From assembly GCF_002174305.1 (NCBI RefSeq), contig NZ_MIJB01000031.1:1-46539 (forward strand): DNA of 46,539 bases, read 5' to 3'. This document shows, piece by piece, positions 19,504-27,213 of this stretch. The stretch is from Aeromicrobium sp. PE09-221 (GTDB lineage Bacteria > Actinomycetota > Actinomycetes > Propionibacteriales > Nocardioidaceae). A program made the translations under genes and the position numbers. Numbering within the stretch: the first letter of the stretch is position 1; each line of letters starts with the position of its first letter. The notes under the pieces are model-generated. The model was not told where the DNA came from, searched no databases, and saw only the letters and a program-made list of their open reading frames with translations.

Positions 19504-19525
19504 GTGTTCACGATGACATGAAAAC

Positions 19526-19542
19526 GTGAACGGTGCGTGAAC
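19526..19542 (-). promoter_or_regulatory. PHO-box-like direct repeat upstream of ppk1
   Basis: On the minus strand two GTTCACG units are exactly 11 bp apart (plus-strand GTGAAC at 19526 and 19537), with a third looser TGAAC-like half nearer the gene. Same spacing as the pstS site. Confidence 0.75.
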
Positions 19543-19560
19543 ACCTGTCCTGCCGAGGGC

Positions 19561-20358
19561 TCAGGACGACCAGAGGACATCGCGCGCATGTTCGATGAAT
19601 CCGAGTCTGCGGTAGACCGCGAGGGCAGGGGCATTGTCGCCCTCTACGTACAGATCGACGGTCCGCAGACCGCTGTCCCACAGATGTCGCAGGCCGCGGG
19701 CGGTGAGGGCGGTGCCCAGTCCACCACCGTGGGCCTCCGGATCGACGCCGACGACATACACCTCGCCCGAGTCGTTCTCGACCTTCGTCCAGTGGAAGCC
19801 GACGACACGACCGTCCCGTTCGGCGACGAAGAGTCCGGCGGGGTCGAACCACGGCTGGGCCCGGCGGCGGTCGAAGTCGGTGCGGTCCATCGCACCCTGC
19901 TCGGGGTGCGCGGCGAAGGCGCGCGCATTGATCGCGACGATCGTATCGGCGTCGTCCTCCTCGAAGGACCGGAGCGTGACGCCCGGGGGCTCGACGACCT
20001 CGGGTGCGGTCGTCATCGAGAGCCGCAGGACCAGCAGGGTGCGGGCGACGCGAAGACCGCGAGAGGTGGCGAGGGCGCGTGCGGCGGGCAGGTCGCCGTG
20101 GGACCAGAATGCCTCCTCGCCGCTCGCGAGAAGTCGATCCAGCAGAGCCCCGCCTCGGCCCCGGCGGCGATGGTCGGGGTGCACGGCGATCTCGACGGGG
20201 GCATCGCCGCTGGCGAGAGCGGCCGCGTGGTCCTCCGCCTGGAAGACCCGCCACGGTCCCTCGTTCTCCACGGCGATGGTGGTGGCCTCGTTGAACGGTG
20301 CGACGCCATCGGCCAGGCGGGCTGCCTCAGCGAGGTCGGCGATGTCCTGGACGCTCAT
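19561..20358 (-). CDS. mshD: Mycothiol synthase MshD
   Basis: A 265-residue protein with two GNAT acetyltransferase domains. It acetylates Cys-GlcN-inositol with acetyl-CoA, the last step of mycothiol synthesis. N-terminal GNAT (about 1-115) has VEIAVHPDHRRRGRGGALL; the C-terminal catalytic GNAT has the MshD-specific NARAFAAHPEQGAMDRTDF and VYVVGVDPEAHGGGLGTALT. Start ATG 20358, 6 bases after TAGGGT (leaderless). Near glnR, as in Mycobacterium. Confidence 0.95.
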   Translation of the reverse strand: MSVQDIADLAEAARLADGVAPFNEATTIAVENEGPWRVFQAEDHAAALASGDAPVEIAVHPDHRRRGRGGALLDRLLASGEEAFWSHGDLPAARALATSRGLRVARTLLVLRLSMTTAPEVVEPPGVTLRSFEEDDADTIVAINARAFAAHPEQGAMDRTDFDRRRAQPWFDPAGLFVAERDGRVVGFHWTKVENDSGEVYVVGVDPEAHGGGLGTALTARGLRHLWDSGLRTVDLYVEGDNAPALAVYRRLGFIEHARDVLWSS

Positions 20359-20364
20359 GCGGTC

Positions 20365-20370
20365 ACCCTA
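20365..20370 (-). promoter_or_regulatory. Leaderless -10 box for mshD
   Basis: TAGGGT, 6-base spacer, ATG 20358. Confidence 0.55.
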
Positions 20371-20392
20371 CCCATCCAGCCCCGCCGCTCAT

Positions 20393-20515
20393 GGGCGGTG
20401 ACTTACGCACCTGTCCCGAGCGTGGGCGGTGGCCTACGCACCTGTCCCGCGCCGTGAGGCGTGCGTAACCCACCGCCCTGGGTGTCGAGAGGTGCGTAAC
20501 CCGCCGGCCTGGGTG
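20393..20515. repeat. Intergenic repeat block A: two direct and two inverted 31-bp units
   Basis: Between the accD stop and the mshD start. Two forward units (20393 and 20424, period 31) share GGGCGGTG..YTACGCACCTG followed by TCCCG. Two inverted units (about 20458 and 20489, period 31) read GTGCGTAACCC then ACCGCCCTGGGTG-like sequence. The halves can fold on each other into a long hairpin. Confidence 0.9.
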
Positions 20516-20536
20516 TGCGCTCAGTGAGAGGAGGCG

Positions 20537-21955
20537 TTAGGCGAGCTCGCGCAACTGGGCCCCGACTTCGGCCGCGACCGCACGCGCGAGGGACTCGGCA
20601 TCGTCCTCGTCGTCCTCGGGGATGATCCGGTGCACGGTACCGGACTCGTGCAGGTCGAAGGCGCCGATGCGCTGGGCTCGGGCGAGCTCCTCGGCATGAT
20701 CGATGTCCCCGTGCACGATCGCACTGGCACCCTCGGGCGGCAGCGGTGAGAGCCACGCATTCTGCGTGGCGATGACCCGTGCGGCAGGGAGCAGAGCGAG
20801 CGCGCCGCCACCACATCCCTGGCCGAGCAGCACAGAGACCGAGGGCACGCGAATGGTGGAGAGCTGGCTGATGCAGCGGGCGATCTCGCCGGCGATCGCT
20901 CCCTCCTCCGCCTGCGGCGAGAGCTCGGCGCCCGGGGTGTCGATGAAGGACACGAGCGGCAGGCCGAGTTCATTGGCGAGGCGGATCCCGCGGCGTGCCT
21001 CGCGCAGCGCCGCGGGTCCCATCGGCTTGATACGGCTCTGTGTCGTGCGGTCCTGCCCGATGACGACACATGGCACGCCGTCGAGCCGGGCGAGGGCGAC
21101 GATCATCGCGGAGTCCCGCTCGCCCTTCTCGGTGCCCTGCAGGCGCAGCGTCGCATCGCTGCCGTAGCGGAGCACCTCGCGGACCCCTGCCCGCTGGGCG
21201 CGCCGCGTCAGCTGCACCGACTCCCAGGTGTCGTGCCGGATGGTCGTCTGCTCGCTCCGTCGGTGGCGCCTCGAGGGTTCGGCGGGGTCGACGAGCACCG
21301 ACAGCGCGGTGTCGACCATCGATGGCAGTTCCTCGGGGAAGACGACCGCATCGATGATGCCGCGATTCGCCAGATTGTCGGAGGTCTGGACACCGGGCGG
21401 GAACGGCGCCCCGTTCAACAGCTCATAGACTTTAGGGCCGAGGAAACCGACCAGGGCGCCCGGCTCGGCGATCGTGATGTGGCCCAGCGATCCCCAGGAC
21501 GCGAAGACTCCGCCGGTGGTGGGATGGCGCAGGTAGACCAGATAGGGCAGACCTGCAGCCTTGTGATCCATGAGTGCGCGGGAGATGTCCACCATCGTCA
21601 CGAAGGCAGGGGTGCCCTCCTGCATCCGGGTTCCTCCCGAGGCGGTCGTCGCGAGGACCGGCAGCCTTTCGGCGGTGGCCCGGCGGACGGCCGAGACGAT
21701 CCGGCTCGCAGCGGCCCGGCCGATGGATCCGGCGAGGAAACCGAACTCGTTGACGAGGACGGCGACCGGCCGGCCCTTGACCGTGGCGCGACCGGTGACG
21801 ATCGATTCGTCCGTCCCGGCGCGCTCGGCCGCGGCGCGCAACTCGGTCCGGTACGGCTCTCGGTGTCCGCTGATGTCGATCGGCTCGTCCCAGGACGTGT
21901 AGGAGCCCTCGTCGAGGACGAGGTCGATCAGCTCGCGTGCGTTCAGGCGTCCCAC
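20537..21955 (-). CDS. Acetyl-CoA carboxylase carboxyltransferase, fused beta/alpha subunits (AccD3-like)
   Basis: A 472-residue biotin-dependent carboxyltransferase with beta-type half first (GRPVAVLVNEFGFLAGSIGRA, TASGGTRMQEGTPAFVTM, GSLGHITIAEPGALVGFLGP) and alpha-type half second (RLDGVPCVVIGQDR, FIDTPGAELSPQAEE, LLGQGCGGGALALLPA). It would transfer the carboxyl group from carboxybiotin to an acyl-CoA. The zinc-ribbon Cys residues of classical AccD are absent, as in actinobacterial AccD3-type fusions. Start GTG 21955, 7 bases after TAGAGT; longer frames run into glnR. Confidence 0.92.
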   Translation of the reverse strand: MGRLNARELIDLVLDEGSYTSWDEPIDISGHREPYRTELRAAAERAGTDESIVTGRATVKGRPVAVLVNEFGFLAGSIGRAAASRIVSAVRRATAERLPVLATTASGGTRMQEGTPAFVTMVDISRALMDHKAAGLPYLVYLRHPTTGGVFASWGSLGHITIAEPGALVGFLGPKVYELLNGAPFPPGVQTSDNLANRGIIDAVVFPEELPSMVDTALSVLVDPAEPSRRHRRSEQTTIRHDTWESVQLTRRAQRAGVREVLRYGSDATLRLQGTEKGERDSAMIVALARLDGVPCVVIGQDRTTQSRIKPMGPAALREARRGIRLANELGLPLVSFIDTPGAELSPQAEEGAIAGEIARCISQLSTIRVPSVSVLLGQGCGGGALALLPAARVIATQNAWLSPLPPEGASAIVHGDIDHAEELARAQRIGAFDLHESGTVHRIIPEDDEDDAESLARAVAAEVGAQLRELA

Positions 21956-21962
21956 GCCCGCG

Positions 21963-21968
21963 ACTCTA
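21963..21968 (-). promoter_or_regulatory. Leaderless -10 box for accD/A
   Basis: TAGAGT, 7-base spacer, GTG 21955. Confidence 0.55.
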
Positions 21969-22001
21969 GTGCTTGTGCGCCGCGCGTGGGCGTCGAACGC
22001 C

Positions 22002-22718
22002 TCAGACGGAGGTGTCGGCGGTGTCGCGCGAGGTCTCGCGCTTGGCGGCCACGAAGCGGTAGCCGACGTTGCGGACGGTGCCGATGAGGGTCTCGTGGTC
22101 GGCACCCAGCTTCGCACGAAGTCGCCGGACGTGGACGTCCACCGTGCGCGTGCCGCCGAAGTAGTCGTAACCCCACACTTCCTGGAGCAGCTGCTGCCGG
22201 GTGAAGACCCGGCCGGGGTGCTGGGCCAGGAACTTGAGCAGCTCGAATTCCTTGAAGGTGAGGTCGAGCGAGCGGTTCTCCAGCTTGGCGGTGTAGGTGA
22301 CATCGTCGACCACGAGTCCGCCCGAGCTGATGACGTGCGCGTCGTCGTCGCCGGTGGTCTTGGCCTGCTGGAGACGACCGATGGCCAGCCGCAGGCGCGC
22401 CTCGAGCTCGGCGGGTCCAGCGGTGGTCAGGATGACATCGTCCATTCCCCAATCGGCGGCGGCCACGGCCAGTCCACCTTCGGTGAGGATGAGGAGGAGG
22501 GGGCAGTCGATGCCCGTGGTGCGGAGCACGCGGGTCAGGGAGCGGACTTGAGCGAGATCGAGGCGGCCGTCGACGAGCACGGCATCGGCCTGGGGGGCGT
22601 CGATGAGGGCGCTCGCCTCGGCGGGCAGAATCTTCACGTGGTGCGGCAACAGGGCCAGCGCGGGCAGCACCTCCACCGATGACTGGGTGCTCCTGGTGAG
22701 CAGAATCAGGTGGGACAT
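22002..22718 (-). CDS. glnR: GlnR-type orphan response regulator
   Basis: A 238-residue OmpR-family regulator resembling GlnR, the actinobacterial nitrogen regulator ([30 protein letters not shown]). The receiver is atypical: the N-terminal acidic pair is missing (SHLILLTRS), although Asp50 remains, as in known GlnR proteins that work without classical phosphorylation. The winged-helix C-terminus is standard: [20 protein letters not shown] and [22 protein letters not shown]. Start ATG 22718 behind GGGAGG. No kinase next to it; position between accD/A and thioredoxin matches the Mycobacterium neighbourhood. Confidence 0.88.
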   Translation of the reverse strand: MSHLILLTRSTQSSVEVLPALALLPHHVKILPAEASALIDAPQADAVLVDGRLDLAQVRSLTRVLRTTGIDCPLLLILTEGGLAVAAADWGMDDVILTTAGPAELEARLRLAIGRLQQAKTTGDDDAHVISSGGLVVDDVTYTAKLENRSLDLTFKEFELLKFLAQHPGRVFTRQQLLQEVWGYDYFGGTRTVDVHVRRLRAKLGADHETLIGTVRNVGYRFVAAKRETSRDTADTSV

Positions 22719-22864
22719 GGCGTGGAATCCTCCCAGTACACGTTGAGGCCATGGCGAATTCACCGTGGCCTCATTGCTGCGTCGATCGTACTTCATGATT
22801 CATCGATGTTTCTAGGTGTGACGGGTGGAATGAGAACTGAATCACATCTGTTTCGGTCGCGTTC

Positions 22865-22870
22865 TAGTCT
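22865..22870 (+). promoter_or_regulatory. Leaderless -10 box for thioredoxin-like gene
   Basis: TAGTCT, 6-base spacer, ATG 22877. Confidence 0.55.
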
Positions 22871-22876
22871 CATGAC

Positions 22877-23314
22877 ATGACCGGATGGTGGGTGCTCGCG
22901 GCCGCTCTCGTCGCGACCTTCCTCGTGGCCTTCGCGGCCCGCGCGGTCAACGGCCGGTTCCGTTCGACGGGGAGTGACGGCGTGCCTGCGACCGAGGATG
23001 CCGAGGGCCGATTCGATCTCGGAGCCCTCGGGCGGCGCCCTGGGGAGACGGCCACGCTGGTGCAGTTCTCGAGCGCCTTCTGTCAGCCGTGCCGGGCCAC
23101 GCGGGCGGTGCTCGCCCAGGTCGCGGAGCTCGTGCCGGGCGTGGAAGTGGTCGAGGTCGATGCCGAGGCGCACCTGGAACTGGTGAGGGAGTGGGGCGTG
23201 CTGCGGACGCCGACTGTCTTCGTGCTCGACTCCTCCGGTCGGTTGGTCCGGCGTGCCTCCGGCGCTCCCAGCCGCGATCAGGTGCTGGCCGCCGTGGCGG
23301 AAGCGATCGAATGA
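22877..23314 (+). CDS. Membrane-anchored thioredoxin-like protein
   Basis: A 145-residue protein with an N-terminal transmembrane helix (residues 4-22), a linker and a thioredoxin fold carrying the redox motif CQPC (Cys69, Cys72) in QFSSAFCQPCRATR, with the cis-Pro region RTPTVFVLDSSG. Topology suggests an extracytoplasmic or membrane-facing domain. Corresponds by position to ThiX of Mycobacterium, beside glnR and the sulfurtransferase cluster. Leaderless-type start at 22877. Confidence 0.88.
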   Translation: MTGWWVLAAALVATFLVAFAARAVNGRFRSTGSDGVPATEDAEGRFDLGALGRRPGETATLVQFSSAFCQPCRATRAVLAQVAELVPGVEVVEVDAEAHLELVREWGVLRTPTVFVLDSSGRLVRRASGAPSRDQVLAAVAEAIE

Positions 23315-23378
23315 TCTCAATATATGGATAGTTGTCTTGCATTTCGAGACGCACGATGGGGTCGGCCGCTTTCGCCCC

Positions 23379-23384
23379 TAAGCT
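23379..23384 (+). promoter_or_regulatory. Leaderless -10 box for the cysteine leader peptide
   Basis: TAAGCT, 7-base spacer, ATG 23392. Confidence 0.6.
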
Positions 23385-23391
23385 GAGGGAC

Positions 23392-23472
23392 ATGTTCATC
23401 ACGGCACTCCTTACGCGACGCCGGGCGGTCGATAACTGCCACGTGCGCTCCGCGCTGTGTCGTCTTCGCTGA
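23392..23472 (+). CDS. Cysteine-containing leader peptide of the sseA operon
   Basis: A 26-residue ORF starting MFITALLTRRRAVDN and ending CHVRSALCRLR, 51 bases before the DUF4395 gene. Its LLTRRRxVDxxxVRSALCR pattern resembles the actinobacterial 'putative leader peptide' family (LxxRRHVDxxRVxSAxCR) found upstream of sulfur-assimilation genes. Polycysteine leaderless ORFs in mycobacteria act as cysteine-responsive attenuators. Here Cys codons 16 and 23 lie near the end, so stalling under cysteine shortage would place the ribosome over the C-rich stretch that follows. Confidence 0.75.
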   Translation: MFITALLTRRRAVDNCHVRSALCRLR

Positions 23473-23519
23473 CCCCTCCCACCGTCAGCCGGCCGCTCCC
23501 GCGGCCCTCCTTGGAGAAG
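23473..23519 (+). promoter_or_regulatory. Candidate attenuator between leader peptide and DUF4395
   Basis: Contains CCCCTCCC (23473-23480), a small hairpin GGCCGC-TCCC-GCGGCC (23491-23506) and CCCTCC (23505-23510) directly before the ribosome site GGAGAAG (23513-23519). Both C-rich stretches can pair with GGAG, so translation of the leader could control access to it. Inferred from base-pairing only. Confidence 0.45.
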
Positions 23520-23523
23520 ACCC

Positions 23524-23961
23524 TTGTCTCGACCCGTGCAAGTGGACCCGCGTGGCCCCCGCGTCGCCGCTGCGCTCACCGCGGCCGTCCTCGCCGTCGC
23601 CCTCGTGGTCCCGTCGCCCGCACGAGAGATCGTGCTGGCCGTCCAGGCCGTCGTCTTCGCCCTGGGAGCGTTCGTGGGAGTGGGGGCGACGCCCTATGCC
23701 CAGCTCTTCGCCCGCGTGGTGCGCCCGCGCCTCGCGGCACCGACCGAGTGGGAGGACGCGCGCCCGCCGCAGTTCGCCCAGCTCGTCGGCCTCATCTTCG
23801 TGGTCGTCGCCATCGCCGGTTTCCTGACCGGCATCACGGTGCTCGGCTTCGTCGCCACCGCCGCGGCCCTCGTCGCGGCACTGTTGAACGCAGCCATCGG
23901 CCTGTGCCTGGGTTGCGAGTTGTACCTGATCACCCGCCGACTGGCCACCTCCCTGGCCTGA
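23524..23961 (+). CDS. DUF4395 membrane protein
   Basis: A 145-residue integral membrane protein with about four helices and a conserved C-terminal Cys pair region (NAAIGLCLGCELYLITRR), as in DUF4395 proteins that accompany rhodanese and thioredoxin genes in actinobacteria. Function not established; a role in sulfur or thiol trafficking is suggested by context. The TTG at 23524 is chosen because GGAGAAG ends 4 bases upstream; GTG 23536 would be too far. First gene of the sseA-sseC unit. Confidence 0.8.
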   Translation: MSRPVQVDPRGPRVAAALTAAVLAVALVVPSPAREIVLAVQAVVFALGAFVGVGATPYAQLFARVVRPRLAAPTEWEDARPPQFAQLVGLIFVVVAIAGFLTGITVLGFVATAAALVAALLNAAIGLCLGCELYLITRRLATSLA

Positions 23962-23983
23962 GTCACCACCGAAAGGAATGAGT

Positions 23984-24832
23984 ATGAGCCGCGAGAACGC
24001 GCTCGTCACGGCCGACTGGGTCGAGGAGCATCTCAACGATCCGAATGTCGTCCTCATCGAGGTCGACGAGGATGCCGAGGCCTACGACAAGGGTCATATC
24101 CCCGGCGCCATCAAGCTGGACTGGAAGAAGGACCTCCAGGACGGCGTGCGTCACGACTTCATCAGCAAGGACCGCCTCGAGAAGCTGCTGAGCGAGAAGG
24201 GTGTCGGCAATGACGACACGATCGTCTTCTACGGCGGCAACAACAACTGGTTCGCGGCCTATGCCTACTGGTATCTCGCGTACTACGGGCACGAGAACCT
24301 GCGGCTGCTCGACGGCGGACGCAAGAAGTGGGAGCTCGACTCCCGCGAGCTGACCACCGAGGTCCCCTCGCGCGAGGCGACGACCTACACGGCGAAGGAG
24401 CCGAACGAGGAGATCCGCGCCTACCGCGACGAGGTCGTCGAAGCCATCGGCACCAAGAACCTCATCGACGTTCGTAGCCCCGACGAGTTCGCCGGTCGCC
24501 TCCTAGCCCCTGCGCACCTGCCGCAGGAGGCCGCGCAGATCGCCGGTCACATCCCCACCGCCGGGAACGTGCCGTGGAGCAAGGCCGCCAATGAGGACGG
24601 CACCTTCAAGAGCGACGAGGAGCTCCGCGAGCTCTACAGCGACGCCGGACTCGATGAGGACAAGGACACCATCGCCTACTGCCGCATCGGCGAGCGCAGT
24701 TCGCACACGTGGTTCGTGCTGCGGGAGATCCTCGGCTACCCGAATGTCAAGAACTACGACGGCTCGTGGAGCGAGTACGGTTCGCTGCGCGGCGTGCCGG
24801 TCGCCCTCGGTGACGAGCCCGGGGAGGCCTGA
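23984..24832 (+). CDS. sseA: Thiosulfate sulfurtransferase (tandem rhodanese, SseA/CysA2-like)
   Basis: A 282-residue enzyme made of two rhodanese domains: inactive N-terminal (YDKGHIPGAIKLDWKKDLQD, FYGGNNNWFAAYAYWY) and catalytic C-terminal with Cys233 in the loop CRIGERSSHTWF. It transfers sulfane sulfur from thiosulfate to an acceptor. ATG 23984 has AAAGGA at 6-base spacing; ATG 23978 directly abuts it. Followed one base later by the DUF1416 gene, an arrangement shared with mycobacterial cysA2-sseC2. Confidence 0.94.
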   Translation: MSRENALVTADWVEEHLNDPNVVLIEVDEDAEAYDKGHIPGAIKLDWKKDLQDGVRHDFISKDRLEKLLSEKGVGNDDTIVFYGGNNNWFAAYAYWYLAYYGHENLRLLDGGRKKWELDSRELTTEVPSREATTYTAKEPNEEIRAYRDEVVEAIGTKNLIDVRSPDEFAGRLLAPAHLPQEAAQIAGHIPTAGNVPWSKAANEDGTFKSDEELRELYSDAGLDEDKDTIAYCRIGERSSHTWFVLREILGYPNVKNYDGSWSEYGSLRGVPVALGDEPGEA

Positions 24833-24833
24833 C

Positions 24834-25130
24834 ATGTGCGGAGCGATCAAGGGCGGCCCGAGCCTCGAGGGCGTCGATGTCGCCAATCAGGCTGTGATCC
24901 AGGGCATCGTCACCCGCGGTGACGAGCCGGTCGGCAATGCCTACGTGCGACTGCTGGATGCGGGCGGCGAGTTCACCGCCGAGGTCCCGACCTCGGCCAC
25001 CGGACAGTTCCGGTTCTTCGCGGCCCCGGGCTCGTGGACGCTGCGCACTCTGGCGCCGCGCGCCGATGTCGTGGAGCGTCAGGTCGTCGCCCAGAAGGGA
25101 TCGGTCGCCGAGGTGGCCGTCACCGTCTGA
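24834..25130 (+). CDS. DUF1416 protein (SseC-like)
   Basis: A 98-residue protein beginning MCGAIKGGPSLEGVD, the DUF1416 signature, followed by a beta-sandwich-like domain (VTRGDEPVGNAYVRLLDAGGEF ... LRTLAPRADVV) resembling carboxypeptidase-regulatory folds. The conserved Cys2 may take up or donate sulfur with the adjacent sulfurtransferase, which is inference. Starts one base after the sseA stop, and ends just before a strong terminator. Confidence 0.9.
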   Translation: MCGAIKGGPSLEGVDVANQAVIQGIVTRGDEPVGNAYVRLLDAGGEFTAEVPTSATGQFRFFAAPGSWTLRTLAPRADVVERQVVAQKGSVAEVAVTV

Positions 25131-25143
25131 CCCGATCCATCGA

Positions 25144-25180
25144 ACGAAGGGGACTCACCGACCCGGTGGGTCCCCTTCGT
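25144..25180. terminator. Terminator hairpin after the sseA operon
   Basis: 17-bp stem (25144-25160 with 25164-25180), one T-G wobble, 3-base loop. Lies between the converging DUF1416 and dtd genes. Confidence 0.8.
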
Positions 25181-25191
25181 CGTCCCGCTGG

Positions 25192-25283
25192 GTGGCGGCG
25201 GTAGGCCATCAACCCCTCGTCGCAGCTGGCGGTACCTGGTCAACGTATTCGCGGCTGGATGGGGTTGGTGGCGTACTGCCACC
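25192..25283. repeat. Imperfect long inverted repeat before dtd
   Basis: GGTGGC...CATCAACCCC (25192-25217) and GGGGTTGGTGGCG...GCCACC (25261-25283) pair with a few mismatches. Possibly a second, minus-strand terminator for dtd. Confidence 0.5.
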
Positions 25284-25306
25284 GGCGCGTGGGTGAGGTG
25301 TCCGAT

Positions 25307-25732
25307 TCAGGCCTCGAGGAGCAAGGTCACCGGGCCGTCATTGACGAGCTCGACCGCCATGTCCGCCCCGAACATCCCGCGGCCCACCGTCGCGCCCAGT
25401 GCCTCGAGGGCCACGCAGAACTCTTCGTACAGGGGCTCGGCCACCGGCCCCGGCGCCGCCGCGCCCCAGGACGGCCGCCGCCCCTTGCGGGTATCGGCGT
25501 ACAGCGTGAACTGACTGACCACCAGCACCGGTGCCCCGATGTCCGAGGCCGACTTCTCCTCGGCCAGGATCCGCAGTTTCCAGAGCTTCGCGGCGAGAGT
25601 CGCCCCGCGCTCCGATGTGTCGTCGTGGGTGATGCCGAGCAGCACCAGGAGCCCCGGTGCGTCGAGGCGTGAGATCACCTCTCCGCCCACCGTGACCGAT
25701 GCCCGTGTGACCCGCTGCACGACCGCCCGCAT
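25307..25732 (-). CDS. dtd: D-aminoacyl-tRNA deacylase
   Basis: A 141-residue enzyme that hydrolyses D-amino acids (and glycine on tRNA-Ala) from mischarged tRNA. Signatures: [15 protein letters not shown] at the start, the [17 protein letters not shown] loop and the Gly-cisPro motif in [11 protein letters not shown]. Full family length. ATG 25732 lies 7 bases after TACGCT. Divergent from nitrobindin: the two -10 boxes are about 26 bp apart. Confidence 0.95.
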   Translation of the reverse strand: MRAVVQRVTRASVTVGGEVISRLDAPGLLVLLGITHDDTSERGATLAAKLWKLRILAEEKSASDIGAPVLVVSQFTLYADTRKGRRPSWGAAAPGPVAEPLYEEFCVALEALGATVGRGMFGADMAVELVNDGPVTLLLEA

Positions 25733-25739
25733 GCGCGCC

Positions 25740-25745
25740 AGCGTA
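25740..25745 (-). promoter_or_regulatory. Leaderless -10 box for dtd
   Basis: TACGCT, 7-base spacer, ATG 25732. Confidence 0.55.
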
Positions 25746-25771
25746 CGTGTCGGACCTCAGGCGATCGGCGA

Positions 25772-25777
25772 TAGGAT
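25772..25777 (+). promoter_or_regulatory. Leaderless -10 box for nitrobindin
   Basis: TAGGAT, 7-base spacer, ATG 25785. Confidence 0.6.
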
Positions 25778-25784
25778 GGCCCTT

Positions 25785-26279
25785 ATGGCCTTCGAGATTC
25801 CGCCCGACCTCCATCAGGACGTCATGCCCCTCGCCTGGCTCCTCGGGCACTGGCACGGCAATGGCCGCGGGGACTACCCCACCATCGAGGAGTTCGGCTT
25901 CGAGCAGGACATCGCGTTCACGCACGACACCCGCCCGTTCCTGCATTACTTCAGCCAGACCTGGATCACCGACGAGGACGGCGATCGCGTGCGACCCGGT
26001 GCCCTCGAGACCGGATTCATCCGGGCTGTGGGGGAGGGCAAGGTCGAGATGGTCCTCGCGCACCCCACCGGCTACGCCGAGATCTGGTACGGCGAGATCG
26101 ACGGCCCCCGTCTCACGCTCAGCACCGATGTCATCGCCCGGACCGAGACCGCCAAGGAGTACACCGCGGGCCAGCGGATGTACGGCCTGGTGGAGGGCAA
26201 CCTCATGTATGCCTATGACATGGCCGCCGAGGGTCAGCCCCTGCAGTCCCACCTCTGGGGGAAGCTCGCCCGTGTCTGA
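25785..26279 (+). CDS. Nitrobindin (heme-binding, THAP4-like beta-barrel)
   Basis: A 164-residue beta-barrel protein. The family motif GxWxGxG appears as GHWHGNG (21-27), and the C-terminal His156 in SHLWGKL is placed like the proximal heme ligand of bacterial nitrobindins such as Rv0813c. Members bind ferric heme, and some isomerise peroxynitrite. Leaderless-type start at 25785. Overlaps ygfZ by 8 bases, in the order known from Mycobacterium. Confidence 0.9.
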   Translation: MAFEIPPDLHQDVMPLAWLLGHWHGNGRGDYPTIEEFGFEQDIAFTHDTRPFLHYFSQTWITDEDGDRVRPGALETGFIRAVGEGKVEMVLAHPTGYAEIWYGEIDGPRLTLSTDVIARTETAKEYTAGQRMYGLVEGNLMYAYDMAAEGQPLQSHLWGKLARV

Positions 26280-27213
26280 ACACCGCAGCCCCCTGCTCGA
26301 CCTCCCCGGCGCGGTGGAGGCCGACGCGCCCGATTCCGGCGTTGCCGCGCACTATGGATCGATCGTCCCCGAGCAGCGCCGCCTGATCGTCGGCGAGGGC
26401 TTCGTCGACCTGTCGAACCGTGAGGTCTTCACCGTGAGCGGGCCCGACCGGTTGACCTGGCTCCATTCGCTCACCACCCAGCACCTGGAATCGCTGCCCG
26501 CGCACACGTGGACCGATGTCCTCCTGCTCACGCCGCAGGGGCGCATCGAGTTCGCCTTCACCGGCCGCGACGACGGTGAGGACGTCTTCCGCGCCTACAC
26601 GGAACCGGGTGCCGCTGACGATCTGATCGCCTTCCTCGATCGCATGCGCTTCATGTCGCGCGTCGAGGTGGCGCGCGACGCCGACCATGTCCTCATCGCG
26701 ACGGGGGCTGAGCTGATGCCCCGCTTCATCGCCCGCGAGGAGTTGGCCGGTCTCCCCGCCGAGCTCGGCCGGCCGGCCGGCACCTGGGCCTATGAGGCCA
26801 TCCGCATCGAGCAGGGGCTGCCGCGGCTCGGTCTGGACACCGACGACCGCACCATCCCCAATGAGGTCGGCCTGCTCGGCCGCGCCGTCCACCTGGACAA
26901 GGGCTGCTACCGCGGGCAGGAGACGGTGGCCCGCGTCTACAACCTGGGGCGTCCGCCGCGCCGCCTCGTCCGGCTGCTGCTCGACGGCTCCGTCGACCAC
27001 CTTCCCGCGCACGGCACCGACATCCTCGACGGCGACAAGGTCGTCGGACAGATCGGTTCGAGTGCACGCCATCACGAGCTGGGGCCCATCGCCCTGGCCG
27101 TCGTCAAACGCAATGTCGACCCCGCCGCCACGCTCGTGGCCGACGGCGTCGCCGCATCACAGGAGATCATCGTGGACCCCGATGCAGGACTACACGTGCG
27201 AGCGGCCCGGTAA
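26272..27213 (+). CDS. ygfZ: Folate-binding YgfZ-like protein (Fe-S cluster maintenance)
   Basis: A 313-residue protein of the YgfZ/GcvT-like family. The diagnostic KGCYRGQE motif is at residues 210-217 (LDKGCYRGQETVARVYNLG). Earlier conserved parts are REVFTVSGPDRLTWLHSL and TPQGRIEFAF. YgfZ uses tetrahydrofolate to help assembly or repair of certain [4Fe-4S] enzymes. Start GTG 26272 lies inside the end of nitrobindin. Stop TAA overlaps the helicase ATG (TAATG). Confidence 0.93.
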   Translation: MSEHRSPLLDLPGAVEADAPDSGVAAHYGSIVPEQRRLIVGEGFVDLSNREVFTVSGPDRLTWLHSLTTQHLESLPAHTWTDVLLLTPQGRIEFAFTGRDDGEDVFRAYTEPGAADDLIAFLDRMRFMSRVEVARDADHVLIATGAELMPRFIAREELAGLPAELGRPAGTWAYEAIRIEQGLPRLGLDTDDRTIPNEVGLLGRAVHLDKGCYRGQETVARVYNLGRPPRRLVRLLLDGSVDHLPAHGTDILDGDKVVGQIGSSARHHELGPIALAVVKRNVDPAATLVADGVAASQEIIVDPDAGLHVRAAR

